Positions 19,175 through 27,498 of a DNA stretch of 52,847 nucleotides are shown here, piece after piece (the first letter of the stretch is position 1; each line of letters begins with the position of its first letter). The position numbers and the translations under genes are program-made. The notes under the pieces are model-generated. The model saw only the letters and a list, made by a program, of their open reading frames with translations, searched no databases and was not told where the DNA came from. The DNA comes from Candidatus Acidiferrales bacterium (lineage in GTDB: Bacteria > Bacteroidota > Ignavibacteria > Kryptoniales > JAKASW01). The DNA lies in the NCBI GenBank assembly GCA_035515795.1, contig DATJAY010000001.1, positions 1-52,847 of the forward strand, given 5' to 3'.

Positions 19175-19681
19175 CTATTCAAACTTTTTCTTTGCCAACA
19201 GAATCGCTCCAACAATGGCGGCAAGCAATAGGATTGAAGTCATCTCGAATGGAAAAAGATAACTGCTGAACAAAACCTTGCCGATTGATTCGACTGTTCC
19301 CATCGATTCGGATTTAGGCGATATTTCCGAAGTCGACGCAAAATTCGTCACGAAGTAAAGCATCTCGATGAGCATTGCAATTCCCAAAAGTGCGGCGACC
19401 GACTTCCCCGAAGTCAATTTCCACTTGAGAAGTTTATCGTCCCCAAGATTGAGCAGCATTATCACAAAAAGAAACAGTACCATGATAGCACCGGCGTAGA
19501 CCGTTATTTGTATGATCGCGATAAATTGTGCTCGAAGGAGGAGATAGAGGCAAGCGATGACAAAGAAGTTAAAAACAAGATAAAGTGCACTTGTTACGGG
19601 ATTTCGGCGGGTTATCATCAGAATGGCGGAGGCAACAGCAGCCACAGCAAGAACAAGAAAAACAACAAACTCAAGATTCAA
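19175..19681 (-). CDS. nuoJ: NADH-quinone oxidoreductase subunit J
   Basis: 168-aa five-helix membrane subunit of complex I. The family signature [18 protein letters not shown], which includes the pi-bulge helix of NuoJ, is clear, as is [10 protein letters not shown] just before it. It is the first gene of the nuo group here. No nuoA-I genes lie upstream; instead a divergent intergenic region and an unrelated gene follow. The peripheral NADH and quinone modules must therefore be encoded elsewhere. Confidence 0.93.
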   Translation of the reverse strand: MNLEFVVFLVLAVAAVASAILMITRRNPVTSALYLVFNFFVIACLYLLLRAQFIAIIQITVYAGAIMVLFLFVIMLLNLGDDKLLKWKLTSGKSVAALLGIAMLIEMLYFVTNFASTSEISPKSESMGTVESIGKVLFSSYLFPFEMTSILLLAAIVGAILLAKKKFE

Positions 19682-19898
19682 CCGTTAACCTCTATCTGCA
19701 TTTTCAGGGTAGAAAAAATATAGGACAGGAGGGGAAAATATTCAACGATCATAAACTCAAAATTCGGGAACCAAAAGCACGGATCGAAAGTCGAGTCTAA
19801 ACAGCCTTAGCATTCGCTTTCGAATCATTATTTTGCCTTCTGAGCTTTGACTTTTGACACCGTCGACATATATTCTCAGACAAAATTGAGGAGGAGCA
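19682..19898. promoter_or_regulatory. Divergent intergenic region between nuoJ and the DUF1579-like gene
   Basis: 217 bases without a gene. On the plus strand a plausible housekeeping promoter is present: TTGACT at 19847-19852, a 16-base spacer and TATATT at 19869-19874, followed by a strong GAGGAGGAG ribosome site at 19888-19896 before the ATG at 19899. On the minus strand I see only A+T-rich sequence upstream of nuoJ and no clear promoter boxes. Confidence 0.5.
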
Positions 19899-20471
19899 AT
19901 GAAAACGATCGTTCCATCCGTTAGAAACAAATTCGTTTTTACGATAGTTGCGGTTTTAATAATCTCGGGAAAACCTTTTGCACAGATGGCGAAACCAACC
20001 TTCGGCCCGGAACTGGCAAGGTTGTCCTTCGTGACCGGCCATTTTAACACTCAGATTCGCTTGATGATGGGCAACAATACGGCTAACGGTACCGGCACAA
20101 ATGAAGCTTACTGGGGACTGGATTCCATGTTCGTATTTTATTCTTCAGAAGAGACAGTCGCTGCGCTGGGATCATACAAAGGATTCGGCATATTGGGATA
20201 TGATTCTCAAAATGGACGCTATGTTCTTTCTATGTTCAACAACTACGGCGATAGTCCCGTGTACAAAGGAAATTTTGTCGGAGATACTCTTACGATGACA
20301 TCGAAAATTGAGACCCCGCAAGGACCATTTGATCAAAAGTTGAAGTGGTTCAATGATGGTAACAACGTGAGACTTCTCATCTTCAACGACTTTGGACAGG
20401 GATACACTCTGATTGTTGACCAGACGGCAGTACCTTCGCCAAAAAGCAAGAATGGAGATCAGAGAAGGTAG
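19899..20471 (+). CDS. Exported DUF1579-like protein
   Basis: 190 aa with an N-terminal signal peptide (basic start, hydrophobic residues 13-23, then a likely cleavage after PFAQ). The mature protein is a beta-rich single domain: SFVTGHFNTQI..., W-x-LDSMFVF, GFGILGYDSQNGRYVLSMFN and GDTLTMTSK fit the DUF1579 pattern, a lipocalin/FABP-like fold of unknown role. Translation is probably strong given its GAGGAGGAG ribosome site. It stands alone, divergent from nuoJ and convergent with the next gene. Confidence 0.65.
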   Translation: MKTIVPSVRNKFVFTIVAVLIISGKPFAQMAKPTFGPELARLSFVTGHFNTQIRLMMGNNTANGTGTNEAYWGLDSMFVFYSSEETVAALGSYKGFGILGYDSQNGRYVLSMFNNYGDSPVYKGNFVGDTLTMTSKIETPQGPFDQKLKWFNDGNNVRLLIFNDFGQGYTLIVDQTAVPSPKSKNGDQRR

Positions 20472-20549
20472 TCGAGCTGAAGATTCGCGGCAAAGTTCGG
20501 TTTCAAACTAGACCCTGCCAATTTACCAAGCCTTTGGCTGCTCGCCACT

Positions 20550-20969
20550 TCATGCTTTGAGCATTTTTATAGACAAGAGTTCTTTGTAAGCGTCCAGGTC
20601 ATTCTTCGACTTGACCACGACCCTTACAGCGCGGAATTTCTCTCCGGCAGTTTTTAAATATTGATCCTTCAACTCCTTCGGGATTTTGCTTTTGAGGACG
20701 TCGCGCTCCAACTTGGAATTCAAGTAGAAAGACGTTCGAAAAGAGCCGTCGTGCACCGAAAGCCAAAAAAGTGTTTTCTTCTTTCTCGACACGTTGAGCA
20801 GCCAGGTTTTCCCATCGTTGTAGTATCTCCACCTCTCGACAAAGTCCGGGTGATTGGCGTGGTTGAATTCAAACAAGGATGTGAAAGCCGGTTTTGCTTT
20901 TCCCAAATGAGCGGAAAGTACTTCTTCGGTTGGAAAAATTTTAGGATCTGAAAGAACGGGTTTTTCCAT
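20550..20969 (-). CDS. DUF3788-like small protein
   Basis: 139 aa starting at the ATG at 20969, which has a perfect AGGAGG; the longer open frame upstream to 21032 is not needed. The fold has central WRYYNDGKTWLLNVSRKKKTLFWLSV and a C-terminal EKFRAVRVVVKS segment, the pattern of DUF3788 proteins, which are probably small cytosolic binding or stress proteins. No catalytic residues can be named. Preceded upstream by a second DUF3108 gene in the same orientation, about 80 bases away. Confidence 0.6.
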   Translation of the reverse strand: MEKPVLSDPKIFPTEEVLSAHLGKAKPAFTSLFEFNHANHPDFVERWRYYNDGKTWLLNVSRKKKTLFWLSVHDGSFRTSFYLNSKLERDVLKSKIPKELKDQYLKTAGEKFRAVRVVVKSKNDLDAYKELLSIKMLKA

Positions 20970-21049
20970 AATGCCTCCTATTTGCTCATGTAAGTCCAAC
21001 GACTCGTGGTCAAGTCGGATGTCACAGGGCACGTGGGGAAATACTAGTC

Positions 21050-21952
21050 CTATTCACTGGAGGTTGACCTCGGCGGTGTCCAATTGTCCCTCTTGACTTC
21101 CTTGAGCTGAACGACGACGCTTCCTATCAAAACTTTCACGTTAGCTTTCAAAGGAAGGGCGGAAGAATCTGCTACCATCCAGCCGACAACGTCTCCGCTG
21201 ATACCGAAAGTCCCCGTGAAGTTAACACGACCCGAAAGACGATAGGAATCGAGTGGAAAATCGAAGGCAGTTACGTCGCATGGCTCCCTCCTCTCGTTAA
21301 TCGTCAGGCTCACTGTGGATCTAACTGTATCGTCAATGATCGGCACATCGAGCTTCATCTCTTCTCCATTGGCACGGCGGCACACATTTCGCAGAAAGTA
21401 AATGAAGCTCACACCATTGGTGTAACTCGTGTCCATCTGCATGTCTATTTCTTTGATCAATTTATCGCCCCGCGATTGGGCCCATTCAATTTTCTTCCTG
21501 TCAAGCTGAAAATTCGTTGTCGTGTTGACCCGGATGTCTCCATCCTTTTGCGTTCGCAAATTAAACAAGCAGAAGAGAGTTTTCGCGTCGGCATACGTAT
21601 CGTAGACGGCATGAAAATTTACAAACGGAACTCCGCTGTACGAATCTATATATGCGCGAAGCCGGTAAACCGACACACTGTCGTACTCACCGTTTCCGAG
21701 TACCTGGAATTTCACCGACCCGATCTTGAAGAAAAGATAACCAGCCTCGAAAGTCATCTCTTCGTTTACCTGCATCACTGAACTTGAATCGGTGGAATTC
21801 CAGCCCGCGGATTGCAGGTTCTTTGTCACGAGATTGAAGAAATTAATCGCATAGACGGAATTCAACGCCAATGCTGAGACCATCAAAGCAAATACGCCGA
21901 CTGCAGAAATCCATACCGCCTTCTTGCAAGCCGCTTTGCGTCTGACGTCCAT
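21050..21952 (-). CDS. DUF3108 domain-containing protein (second copy)
   Basis: 300 aa with an N-terminal membrane anchor or signal (residues 14-35). The mature part shows the DUF3108 elements (EEMTFEAGYLFFKIGSVKFQV, then a long beta-rich body ending in VKVLIGSVVVQLKEV). It resembles the protein at 1175-2023, particularly the terminal strand of the type V-x-IGSVVxxL, but is clearly diverged and is not a recent duplicate. Function unknown; an outer-envelope lipid or polymer-binding role is often guessed for such folds. Confidence 0.7.
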   Translation of the reverse strand: MDVRRKAACKKAVWISAVGVFALMVSALALNSVYAINFFNLVTKNLQSAGWNSTDSSSVMQVNEEMTFEAGYLFFKIGSVKFQVLGNGEYDSVSVYRLRAYIDSYSGVPFVNFHAVYDTYADAKTLFCLFNLRTQKDGDIRVNTTTNFQLDRKKIEWAQSRGDKLIKEIDMQMDTSYTNGVSFIYFLRNVCRRANGEEMKLDVPIIDDTVRSTVSLTINERREPCDVTAFDFPLDSYRLSGRVNFTGTFGISGDVVGWMVADSSALPLKANVKVLIGSVVVQLKEVKRDNWTPPRSTSSE

Positions 21953-22053
21953 CTTCTAATCTAACAGGATTTACACGGATAGACAATTGATCCAGCAGAG
22001 AAATTTGCCAGTGCACTCGACTCGTCATGGAGCAGGAGTGACGACAGCGCTGC

Positions 22054-22440
22054 CTACTCTACTTTCGTGGCGATCCACCATGTCGTACCCCCTGCGTCTT
22101 TCACAGCTCCACGCTTATTTTCATCGCCTCTTTTCACCGGCTCCTGAACTGAAATCGCACCAGCTCGCAGTGCGCGTTCGTATGTCACATCCACATCTTC
22201 AACGTATATATGAACCTGGGAAGGGACGGGCGGCCAACCTTCCCCGCCATCAGTCATCATGATCACACTATCGCCGACGCGCACCTCAGCGTGCATAAGC
22301 TTTCCGTCAGGGCCGGGAACTTGACGCAGACTGACCGCATCGAAGACTTTCACGAGGAATTCAATCGTGCGCGCTGCTCCGTCTAACACTAAATATGGCG
22401 AGACTGTGTTGTAGCCTTTCGGCTTGTAAGGTGTATTCAT
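22054..22440 (-). CDS. VOC (glyoxalase/bleomycin-resistance) superfamily protein, PhnB-like
   Basis: 128-aa single VOC domain. It begins with TVSPYLVLDGAARTIEFLVKVF, the usual first beta-alpha-beta unit, and ends with a second unit containing HIYVEDVDVTYERALRAGA and a tail GGTTWWIATK. Proteins of this type bind a metal or small hydrophobic ligand; PhnB-like members have no settled function. Part of a set of small stand-alone accessory genes between nuo and hdr. Confidence 0.85.
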   Translation of the reverse strand: MNTPYKPKGYNTVSPYLVLDGAARTIEFLVKVFDAVSLRQVPGPDGKLMHAEVRVGDSVIMMTDGGEGWPPVPSQVHIYVEDVDVTYERALRAGAISVQEPVKRGDENKRGAVKDAGGTTWWIATKVE

Positions 22441-22468
22441 TTTGCTCCTCTACTATCTCATTCCTTTT

Positions 22469-23104
22469 TCATTTCTTCATATACTTCCAGTTCCTTGCTT
22501 TGCCTTCGGCCATCCACTCGATTGCCGTACCAAGTCTCTTCTTCCTAGTTTCCTCGGTCTTAGCCTCGACGACCCATTCAACGTAGTCTCTTTTATTTGA
22601 CTCGGTGAAGTTCCTGTAAGTCTCAAGTGCCTTCTTGTTCTTTCTAAGCGCAGCCATGAAATATGGAGGCGCTTTCAATTGAGCTTTTGGTCTTGCCTTG
22701 TTCGACGGCGCTTTCACGCCTTCTTCATTCAACTTCATGGCTTTCTTGATGTAGCCTATCAGGATACTCTCCGAAGGCAAGTCGGAAATTTCCTTAATCC
22801 TGCCGAAGCTTCCCATCGCCTCTTCTCCAGCCTCAGCATATTTATCGCCGAATATCAGCTTCCCCTTCCAGAAACCGAACGAGCAATGCTCCTTGAAGGC
22901 AGCCATGTTGCACATCATTCCGTCGTAGAGAAAAAATGGCATTCCCCACTTGACTGCCTCTTCAACTTCAGGACAGGCGGCGTGGACAACTTTCCTGATG
23001 TGATCCAATATCGGTTTGGCAAAATCCGCCGACCTTTCTATATAGGCATCGATTTGGTGATTAAAACTTTTTGGGAATGAATGCTGGAGATTTGTTTTCG
23101 CCAT
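22469..23104 (-). CDS. DUF1801 / YdeI (OmpD-associated) family protein
   Basis: 211 aa. Residues 1-120 form a DUF1801 (YdhG-like) domain with the motif CPEVEEAVKWGMPFF. The C-terminal part (KAPPYFMAALRKNKKALETY...RDYVEWVVEAKTEETRKKRLGTAIEWMAEG) is the YdeI/OmpD-associated helical domain seen in proteins linked to cationic peptide tolerance. A perfect 8-base inverted repeat lies 13-33 bases upstream of the start and may be an operator. Confidence 0.83.
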   Translation of the reverse strand: MAKTNLQHSFPKSFNHQIDAYIERSADFAKPILDHIRKVVHAACPEVEEAVKWGMPFFLYDGMMCNMAAFKEHCSFGFWKGKLIFGDKYAEAGEEAMGSFGRIKEISDLPSESILIGYIKKAMKLNEEGVKAPSNKARPKAQLKAPPYFMAALRKNKKALETYRNFTESNKRDYVEWVVEAKTEETRKKRLGTAIEWMAEGKARNWKYMKK

Positions 23105-23116
23105 TTGCTACCTCGC

Positions 23117-23137
23117 TCGATTGAATTGCTCAATCGA
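23117..23137. promoter_or_regulatory. Operator-like palindrome TCGATTGA-N5-TCAATCGA
   Basis: Two perfect 8-base half sites separated by five bases, 13 bases upstream of the YdeI-family start codon. Size, symmetry and location between promoter and gene are those of a dimeric repressor site. No regulator gene is adjacent, so the assignment is an inference. Confidence 0.4.
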
Positions 23138-23247
23138 ATTTATTTAATAAAGAATTAATTACCAACAAGCCGGAACCGACTCAAGTGCTTATCGTTTCAT
23201 CCGAGAATATATGTAGAACGACGTCGTTCCTCTCTCACTCCCTTAGT

Positions 23248-23276
23248 ATTGGCAGGCACCCGCGTGGCCTGCCAAT
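23248..23276. repeat. Stem-loop, 10-bp perfect stem
   Basis: ATTGGCAGGC and GCCTGCCAAT pair perfectly around a 9-base loop. It sits in the middle of the divergent intergenic region and lacks a following T run, so it is a poor intrinsic terminator. It could be a repetitive extragenic palindrome; I did not find another copy in this window. Confidence 0.45.
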
Positions 23277-23414
23277 TTCTGTGGCCCGAAACCTCTTTCA
23301 AGTTGAGGTATCGAGATTTGAATTGAGGCCCACCCCGAAATTTGCTTCTTTGCATAAGCCAGTTTACTTTTTTATGCAGAATCACCGATAAGATAATCAC
23401 TTGGAGTTTACACC

Positions 23415-24242
23415 ATGTCTCACTTCTATGATGACCTGAACAATCCTGAAACAGTCTCCGTCATCGATGAGCTGTCCTACTGGTCGGCACCGTTTGGATT
23501 GAAGCTTTTGGACGTCGTTCGGTATAAAAAGAACATCCACGCATTGGACATCGGTTGCGGACCGGGATTTCCACTCCTGGAACTCTCAATGCGGCTGGGA
23601 AATACATCGAAAGTCTTCGGAATCGATCCATGGAAAGCCGCGCTCGACCGTGTCCGGCAAAAAATAAGGATATACGAGTTAGCGAACGTTGAAGTCATTG
23701 GGGGTCATGCTGAAGAGATGCCCTTCGATCCAGGCTACTTCGACTTGGTTGTCTCTAACAACGGAATCAACAATGTCACGGACCTCGACAAGACTTTTGA
23801 AGAATGCCGCCGGGTTACAAAGAGCGGCGCGCAGTTTATCTTCACATTCAACACAGATCAGACCTTCGTGGAATTCTATGATGTGTACCGTGACATCCTT
23901 AGGAAACGCGGGATGGAAAAGTGGCAGGAGAAGCTATCCGAGCATATTTATTCAAAACGCAGACCCGTTTCCGAATTCAAGGAGAAATTAAAGAAGAATG
24001 GCTTCAAGGTTGCGTCGGTTTATCAAGATATCTTTTACTATCGTTTCGTGGATGCAACCGCGATGCTCGACCATTTTTTTATCAAGCTAGCCTTCATGCC
24101 AAGCTGGAAGGAGATCATTCCGGATAACCGTCGGGAAGAAACATTTCAGGAGATCGAGAGAAAACTCAACCTTGAGTCCGGCAAGTCCCGCGGATTCACG
24201 ATGCAGGTTCCATTTGTGACGATGGACTGTGTAAAGATGTAA
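23415..24242 (+). CDS. Class I SAM-dependent methyltransferase
   Basis: 275 aa. Motif I ALDIGCGPGFPLLEL (about residues 45-60) and the acidic GIDPWKAAL end of strand 2 define the S-adenosylmethionine pocket; FDLVVSNNGINNV is motif IV. The architecture matches the Methyltransf_11/25 group acting on small molecules or lipids. The long C-terminal segment has mixed helices and may shape the acceptor site. Convergent with flxA, with only 22 bases between the two stops. Substrate cannot be inferred. Confidence 0.83.
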   Translation: MSHFYDDLNNPETVSVIDELSYWSAPFGLKLLDVVRYKKNIHALDIGCGPGFPLLELSMRLGNTSKVFGIDPWKAALDRVRQKIRIYELANVEVIGGHAEEMPFDPGYFDLVVSNNGINNVTDLDKTFEECRRVTKSGAQFIFTFNTDQTFVEFYDVYRDILRKRGMEKWQEKLSEHIYSKRRPVSEFKEKLKKNGFKVASVYQDIFYYRFVDATAMLDHFFIKLAFMPSWKEIIPDNRREETFQEIERKLNLESGKSRGFTMQVPFVTMDCVKM

Positions 24243-24264
24243 CTGTTGGGGGGCCGAATCTTTG

Positions 24265-25104
24265 TCAATACTCCGGCGGGAGCGACTGCAATTGCCTGTA
24301 AGTGAAAACAGGTCCGTCTTTGCACACATAAACCGATCCGACATTGCATCGCCCGCATTTCCCGACACCGCATTTCATCCGGTTTTCCAGAGTTGTGTAA
24401 ATCATCTCCGAATCGAAACCGAATTTTTCCAATACGGGGAAGGTGAATTTTATCATTACAGGCGGTCCACAGACAATCGCGACAGTATTTGAACTTGTCG
24501 GAGACATTTGCTCGAGCACCGTCGGCACAAACCCGATCTTCCCTTTCCAGTCAGCGGTCTCACCGCCCGGATCGACAGTGGTGACAAGCTTCATGTCCGT
24601 ACGTTTCCCCCATTCATCCAGCTCGTGTTTGTACACGAGATCGTCAACCGTGCGTGCGCCGTATAGAATGGTGATGTCCTTGAACCAATCGCGCATATCA
24701 AGCGCATTCCATATCACGCATCGCATTGGCGGAAGCGCAATGCCGCCTGCAATGAAGAGAAGATTCTTACCCTTCCATTCTTCCAGAGGAAAAATATTTC
24801 CATACGGTCCGCGAAATCCTATGACTTCGCCTGCTTCCATCCGTGCCAGCGCGGACGTGACTCGACCGGCTTCGCGGAACGTGCATTCGATGTAGTCCTT
24901 CCGAGTCGGTGATGATGCAATGCAAAATGTAGATTCACCTTCGCCGAAAACAGAATATTCGCCGAATTGTCCCGCTCCGAATGCAAACCTCTCGCGATCG
25001 GAATCGTCTGTGAAATCCAGGCGGAACGTCTTGACGCCCGGCGCCTCTTCGGTCACCTTCTCGATCCGCATCAGGTACGGGTTATAGATGTTGTCCAAAC
25101 TCAC
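24265..25104 (-). CDS. flxA: FlxA: NAD(H)/FAD-binding oxidoreductase subunit
   Basis: 279-aa ferredoxin-reductase-like flavoprotein, the likely NADH entry site of the Flx-Hdr complex. The FAD-binding barrel covers residues 8-105. A nucleotide-binding Rossmann domain follows, with GGIALPP at 120-126 and CGPPVM near 212. A C-terminal [2Fe-2S] motif has C245, C250, C253 and C261 (CGVGKCGRC). This build is shared with sulfhydrogenase gamma, AsrB and dihydroorotate dehydrogenase PyrK-type subunits. Its neighbours rather than sequence alone identify it as FlxA. Last gene of the operon; starts at GTG overlapping flxB (GTGA). Confidence 0.85.
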   Translation of the reverse strand: MSLDNIYNPYLMRIEKVTEEAPGVKTFRLDFTDDSDRERFAFGAGQFGEYSVFGEGESTFCIASSPTRKDYIECTFREAGRVTSALARMEAGEVIGFRGPYGNIFPLEEWKGKNLLFIAGGIALPPMRCVIWNALDMRDWFKDITILYGARTVDDLVYKHELDEWGKRTDMKLVTTVDPGGETADWKGKIGFVPTVLEQMSPTSSNTVAIVCGPPVMIKFTFPVLEKFGFDSEMIYTTLENRMKCGVGKCGRCNVGSVYVCKDGPVFTYRQLQSLPPEY

Positions 25105-26189
25105 TGCCGTTCCTCAACTCGTTGTCGTCCTTCTTCCAGTATATGATCCAAAGCGTTCAACTCCTCTTTCAAATTCATATCCGCCGGGCAGGCGCGCGAG
25201 CACCTGCCGCAACCGACGCAGCCGAGCAAATTATACCGCTCGGGCATATATGAAAATTTGTGCATGACACGCTGCCGCCAGCGAGTACTCTGGGTTGGAC
25301 GTGGATTATGCCCCGATGTATGTAATGTAAACAGTGCGAATCCACATGAATCCCAGCACCGAAGCCGATCACCTTTCCTGCTGTTACCTTCATCCTGGAT
25401 GTCGAAACACGAACACACAGGGCAGACATATGCGCACGCACCGCAGCCTAAACATCGCAGCGAAGCTTCATCCCATATCGGATTATTGAACGCGCCGGAA
25501 AGCTTTCCTGCAATTTCTTTATGCGAGAATGTTTGCAGAAGCTTTGTGAGATATTCTTCTTTGTTTATTTCTTCACCCTCGTCAAACAACTCTTTTTCGG
25601 ATTCAACCAGAAACTTACCTTTTTCAGTCAGACATTCTACGAGATATCGCTTGTCTCTCACCGGCGTCAGCAAGACATCGCTTCCTGTGGAATCGCCCGG
25701 CCCGGCACCGACCGAGGTGCAAAAACAATTCTCATCGGATCCTGCGCAGCTCATACTTACGACCGTCAGGGAATCCTGCCGCCGCTGAACGAAAGTATCT
25801 GGAATGTCTTGCCGGAAAAATTCAGCCAGCGTCTTCAGCCCGATTGCGTCGCATGGACGCGAGCCAAATAGCACACGATCTGCCGTTTTTTGTCCCCGGG
25901 AACAATCAGTGACGTTCATTTTGCCGTCGACATAATGGTACGAAAGCATTCGCTCTACCTTCGGAAACAATAATTCCTTAGGTGATTCGACAGTCTGTAC
26001 ATAATCAAAAACGACGGATGAAACGTCTTTCACCGGCAGGAAAAAAATCTTCTCTGCCCTCAGTTGCGGCGCGTAAAGTTCTTTACCTGAATCAATAATA
26101 CTCCTGAGAAATACCAACAGATTATCACGTGTAATGAAAGTCATTTCCTGTTTCACACCCTTGAGGCTGCGCTCATATTGTTTTTTCAA
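25101..26189 (-). CDS. flxB: FlxB: 4Fe-4S dicluster electron-transfer subunit
   Basis: 362-aa iron-sulfur protein of the AsrA/sulfhydrogenase-beta family, passing electrons between the FlxA flavin and the rest of the complex. Two ferredoxin-like motifs, C246-x2-C-x2-C-x3-C and C324-x2-C-x2-C-x3-C, end the protein. The first two thirds are a separate domain with the segment FGSRPCDAIGL typical of this family and extra cysteines around 113-157. The start appears to be TTG at 26189; an ATG sixteen codons on is an alternative. 38-base gap to flxC. Confidence 0.82.
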   Translation of the reverse strand: MKKQYERSLKGVKQEMTFITRDNLLVFLRSIIDSGKELYAPQLRAEKIFFLPVKDVSSVVFDYVQTVESPKELLFPKVERMLSYHYVDGKMNVTDCSRGQKTADRVLFGSRPCDAIGLKTLAEFFRQDIPDTFVQRRQDSLTVVSMSCAGSDENCFCTSVGAGPGDSTGSDVLLTPVRDKRYLVECLTEKGKFLVESEKELFDEGEEINKEEYLTKLLQTFSHKEIAGKLSGAFNNPIWDEASLRCLGCGACAYVCPVCSCFDIQDEGNSRKGDRLRCWDSCGFALFTLHTSGHNPRPTQSTRWRQRVMHKFSYMPERYNLLGCVGCGRCSRACPADMNLKEELNALDHILEEGRQRVEERQ

Positions 26190-26227
26190 CGATCATTTCT
26201 TTTTCCTGGTCCTTCATTCAAGACAAA

Positions 26228-27028
26228 TCATACAATAAACGACTCTTTATCATCTACCTTGAATGACGACAATGCTGAAGGCGCGTCGCAACGCAAACCC
26301 GGCCTGAAACCGAACTCCTGTTCCACGATGCGTGACGCTTCAATCGTCAGAAGTCCAATGGGAATCCCCACAGGACAAGCGATCGTGCATGAGCCGCATT
26401 CGATACATCTGCCGGCAAGATGCATCGCACGATTCATGTGCCACTCAAAATTTCCCTGAGCGTGGGATGGTACACAAACCCACTGAGGTCGGTTGTTGTC
26501 TGTAATGCACCGCTCGCAATAACACAGCGGACAAGCCGCCCGGCATGCATAACACTTGAAACACCTCGACAACTCGTCCTGCCAGTATTTGAAGCGCTCC
26601 TGCAAAGACATACCAGCGATCGTTTCGATCTCCTTTCGCGCGAAGGGTGGAAATACTACCGGGTGACTCGCCGAATAAGCTTCAAGCGAGGCGTTGTCTC
26701 CCAATTCCACCACAGCATCATCCTCCACGACAAGGGTGACTACGTCGCTGCTTTTCAACTGGTTTTCAGAAATCAATTGAATGATGCTTTTCACCGTTGC
26801 GGGCGCGGCCACAATTGCCGGTCTGCCAATCTTTTTCAGCTCAGGTTTGAAGAGATACGTTGATAAGTTTAGACGGCAACGATTATCCGATACCAGCTTT
26901 GCGACATCGGCTGAATTACGCACGAATACCGGCCGGACCCGTTCACCACTCCCGTTGCCGTACCCGATGATAACGCCGACTTTTCCGGACTCAAGTAACT
27001 CTTTTGCCTTTTCTTGTAACGCTCGCAT
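26228..27028 (-). CDS. flxC: FlxC: iron-sulfur subunit
   Basis: 266 aa. The N-terminal 130 residues resemble the coenzyme F420 hydrogenase/dehydrogenase beta-subunit start (GVIIGY, then PAIVAAPATVKSIIQL). Two [4Fe-4S] motifs follow at C156-C166 and C208-C218 (CIECGSCTIACPVGIPIG). Three more cysteines after the first motif (CPLCYCERC) may bind a further centre. It sits between flxD and flxB as in described flx operons. Cytosolic. Its exact place in the electron path is not established. Confidence 0.78.
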   Translation of the reverse strand: MRALQEKAKELLESGKVGVIIGYGNGSGERVRPVFVRNSADVAKLVSDNRCRLNLSTYLFKPELKKIGRPAIVAAPATVKSIIQLISENQLKSSDVVTLVVEDDAVVELGDNASLEAYSASHPVVFPPFARKEIETIAGMSLQERFKYWQDELSRCFKCYACRAACPLCYCERCITDNNRPQWVCVPSHAQGNFEWHMNRAMHLAGRCIECGSCTIACPVGIPIGLLTIEASRIVEQEFGFRPGLRCDAPSALSSFKVDDKESFIV

Positions 27029-27059
27029 TTATTCTTCTTTCAAAATCTAAATCGACACA

Positions 27060-27497
27060 TCAAGCAACTTTCTGTATGGCCGTCTCGGAAAATTCTTTTG
27101 ATGGATCAAGGTCGCAGATTTCTTGAACCGTCTCGTTGACGATTTCCGCCCACTTGGCACCTTCCGCCGCCGACACCCATGAAAACTTCACGCGCCGCAT
27201 GTCGATGCCCATATATTCCATCATTTGCCGGAAGACAATCCAGCGGCGCCGTGCGTGAAAATTTCCTGAGGTGTAATGACAGTCGTTCGGATGACAACCG
27301 GAAACGATGACTCCGTCGGCACCCTGCTCGAACGCTTTCAGCAATAGGTTGTAATCGATCCTTCCCGTGCATGGAAAGCGAACGATGCGCACATTCGTCG
27401 CATACTTTGTTCTGCTTGTTCCGGTTAAGTCGGCCCCGGCGTATGTGCACCAGTTGCAGACAAATGCGACAATTTTCGGTTCAAAACTGTTTTCCAT
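27060..27497 (-). CDS. flxD: FlxD / MvhD-like [2Fe-2S] protein
   Basis: 145 aa of the MvhD (methyl-viologen-reducing hydrogenase delta) family, which links an electron-donating module to HdrA. Conserved cysteines are C14, C17, C43, C68 and C73 (FVCNWC, RFPCTGR, SGCHPNDCHY), the ligands of its single [2Fe-2S] cluster. One base separates its ATG from the hdrA stop, so translation is coupled. In methanogens MvhD binds hydrogenase; here no hydrogenase subunit is present and FlxABC take that place. Confidence 0.9.
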   Translation of the reverse strand: MENSFEPKIVAFVCNWCTYAGADLTGTSRTKYATNVRIVRFPCTGRIDYNLLLKAFEQGADGVIVSGCHPNDCHYTSGNFHARRRWIVFRQMMEYMGIDMRRVKFSWVSAAEGAKWAEIVNETVQEICDLDPSKEFSETAIQKVA

Positions 27498-27498
27498 C

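Larger units (their letters stand above)
23105..23414. other. Divergent non-coding region with two inverted repeats
   Basis: 310 bases between the YdeI-family gene (minus) and the methyltransferase gene (plus). It holds an 8-bp palindrome next to the minus-strand gene and a 10-bp stem-loop in the middle, both listed separately. Open frames of 67-68 codons on each strand cover the stem-loop but have no ribosome site and no recognisable protein features. Confidence 0.55.

Noticed and set aside
23185-23400. Open frames of 67-68 codons on both strands of the 23.1-23.4 kb gap
   Set aside because: They read across the stem-loop, lack ribosome sites and resemble no protein.
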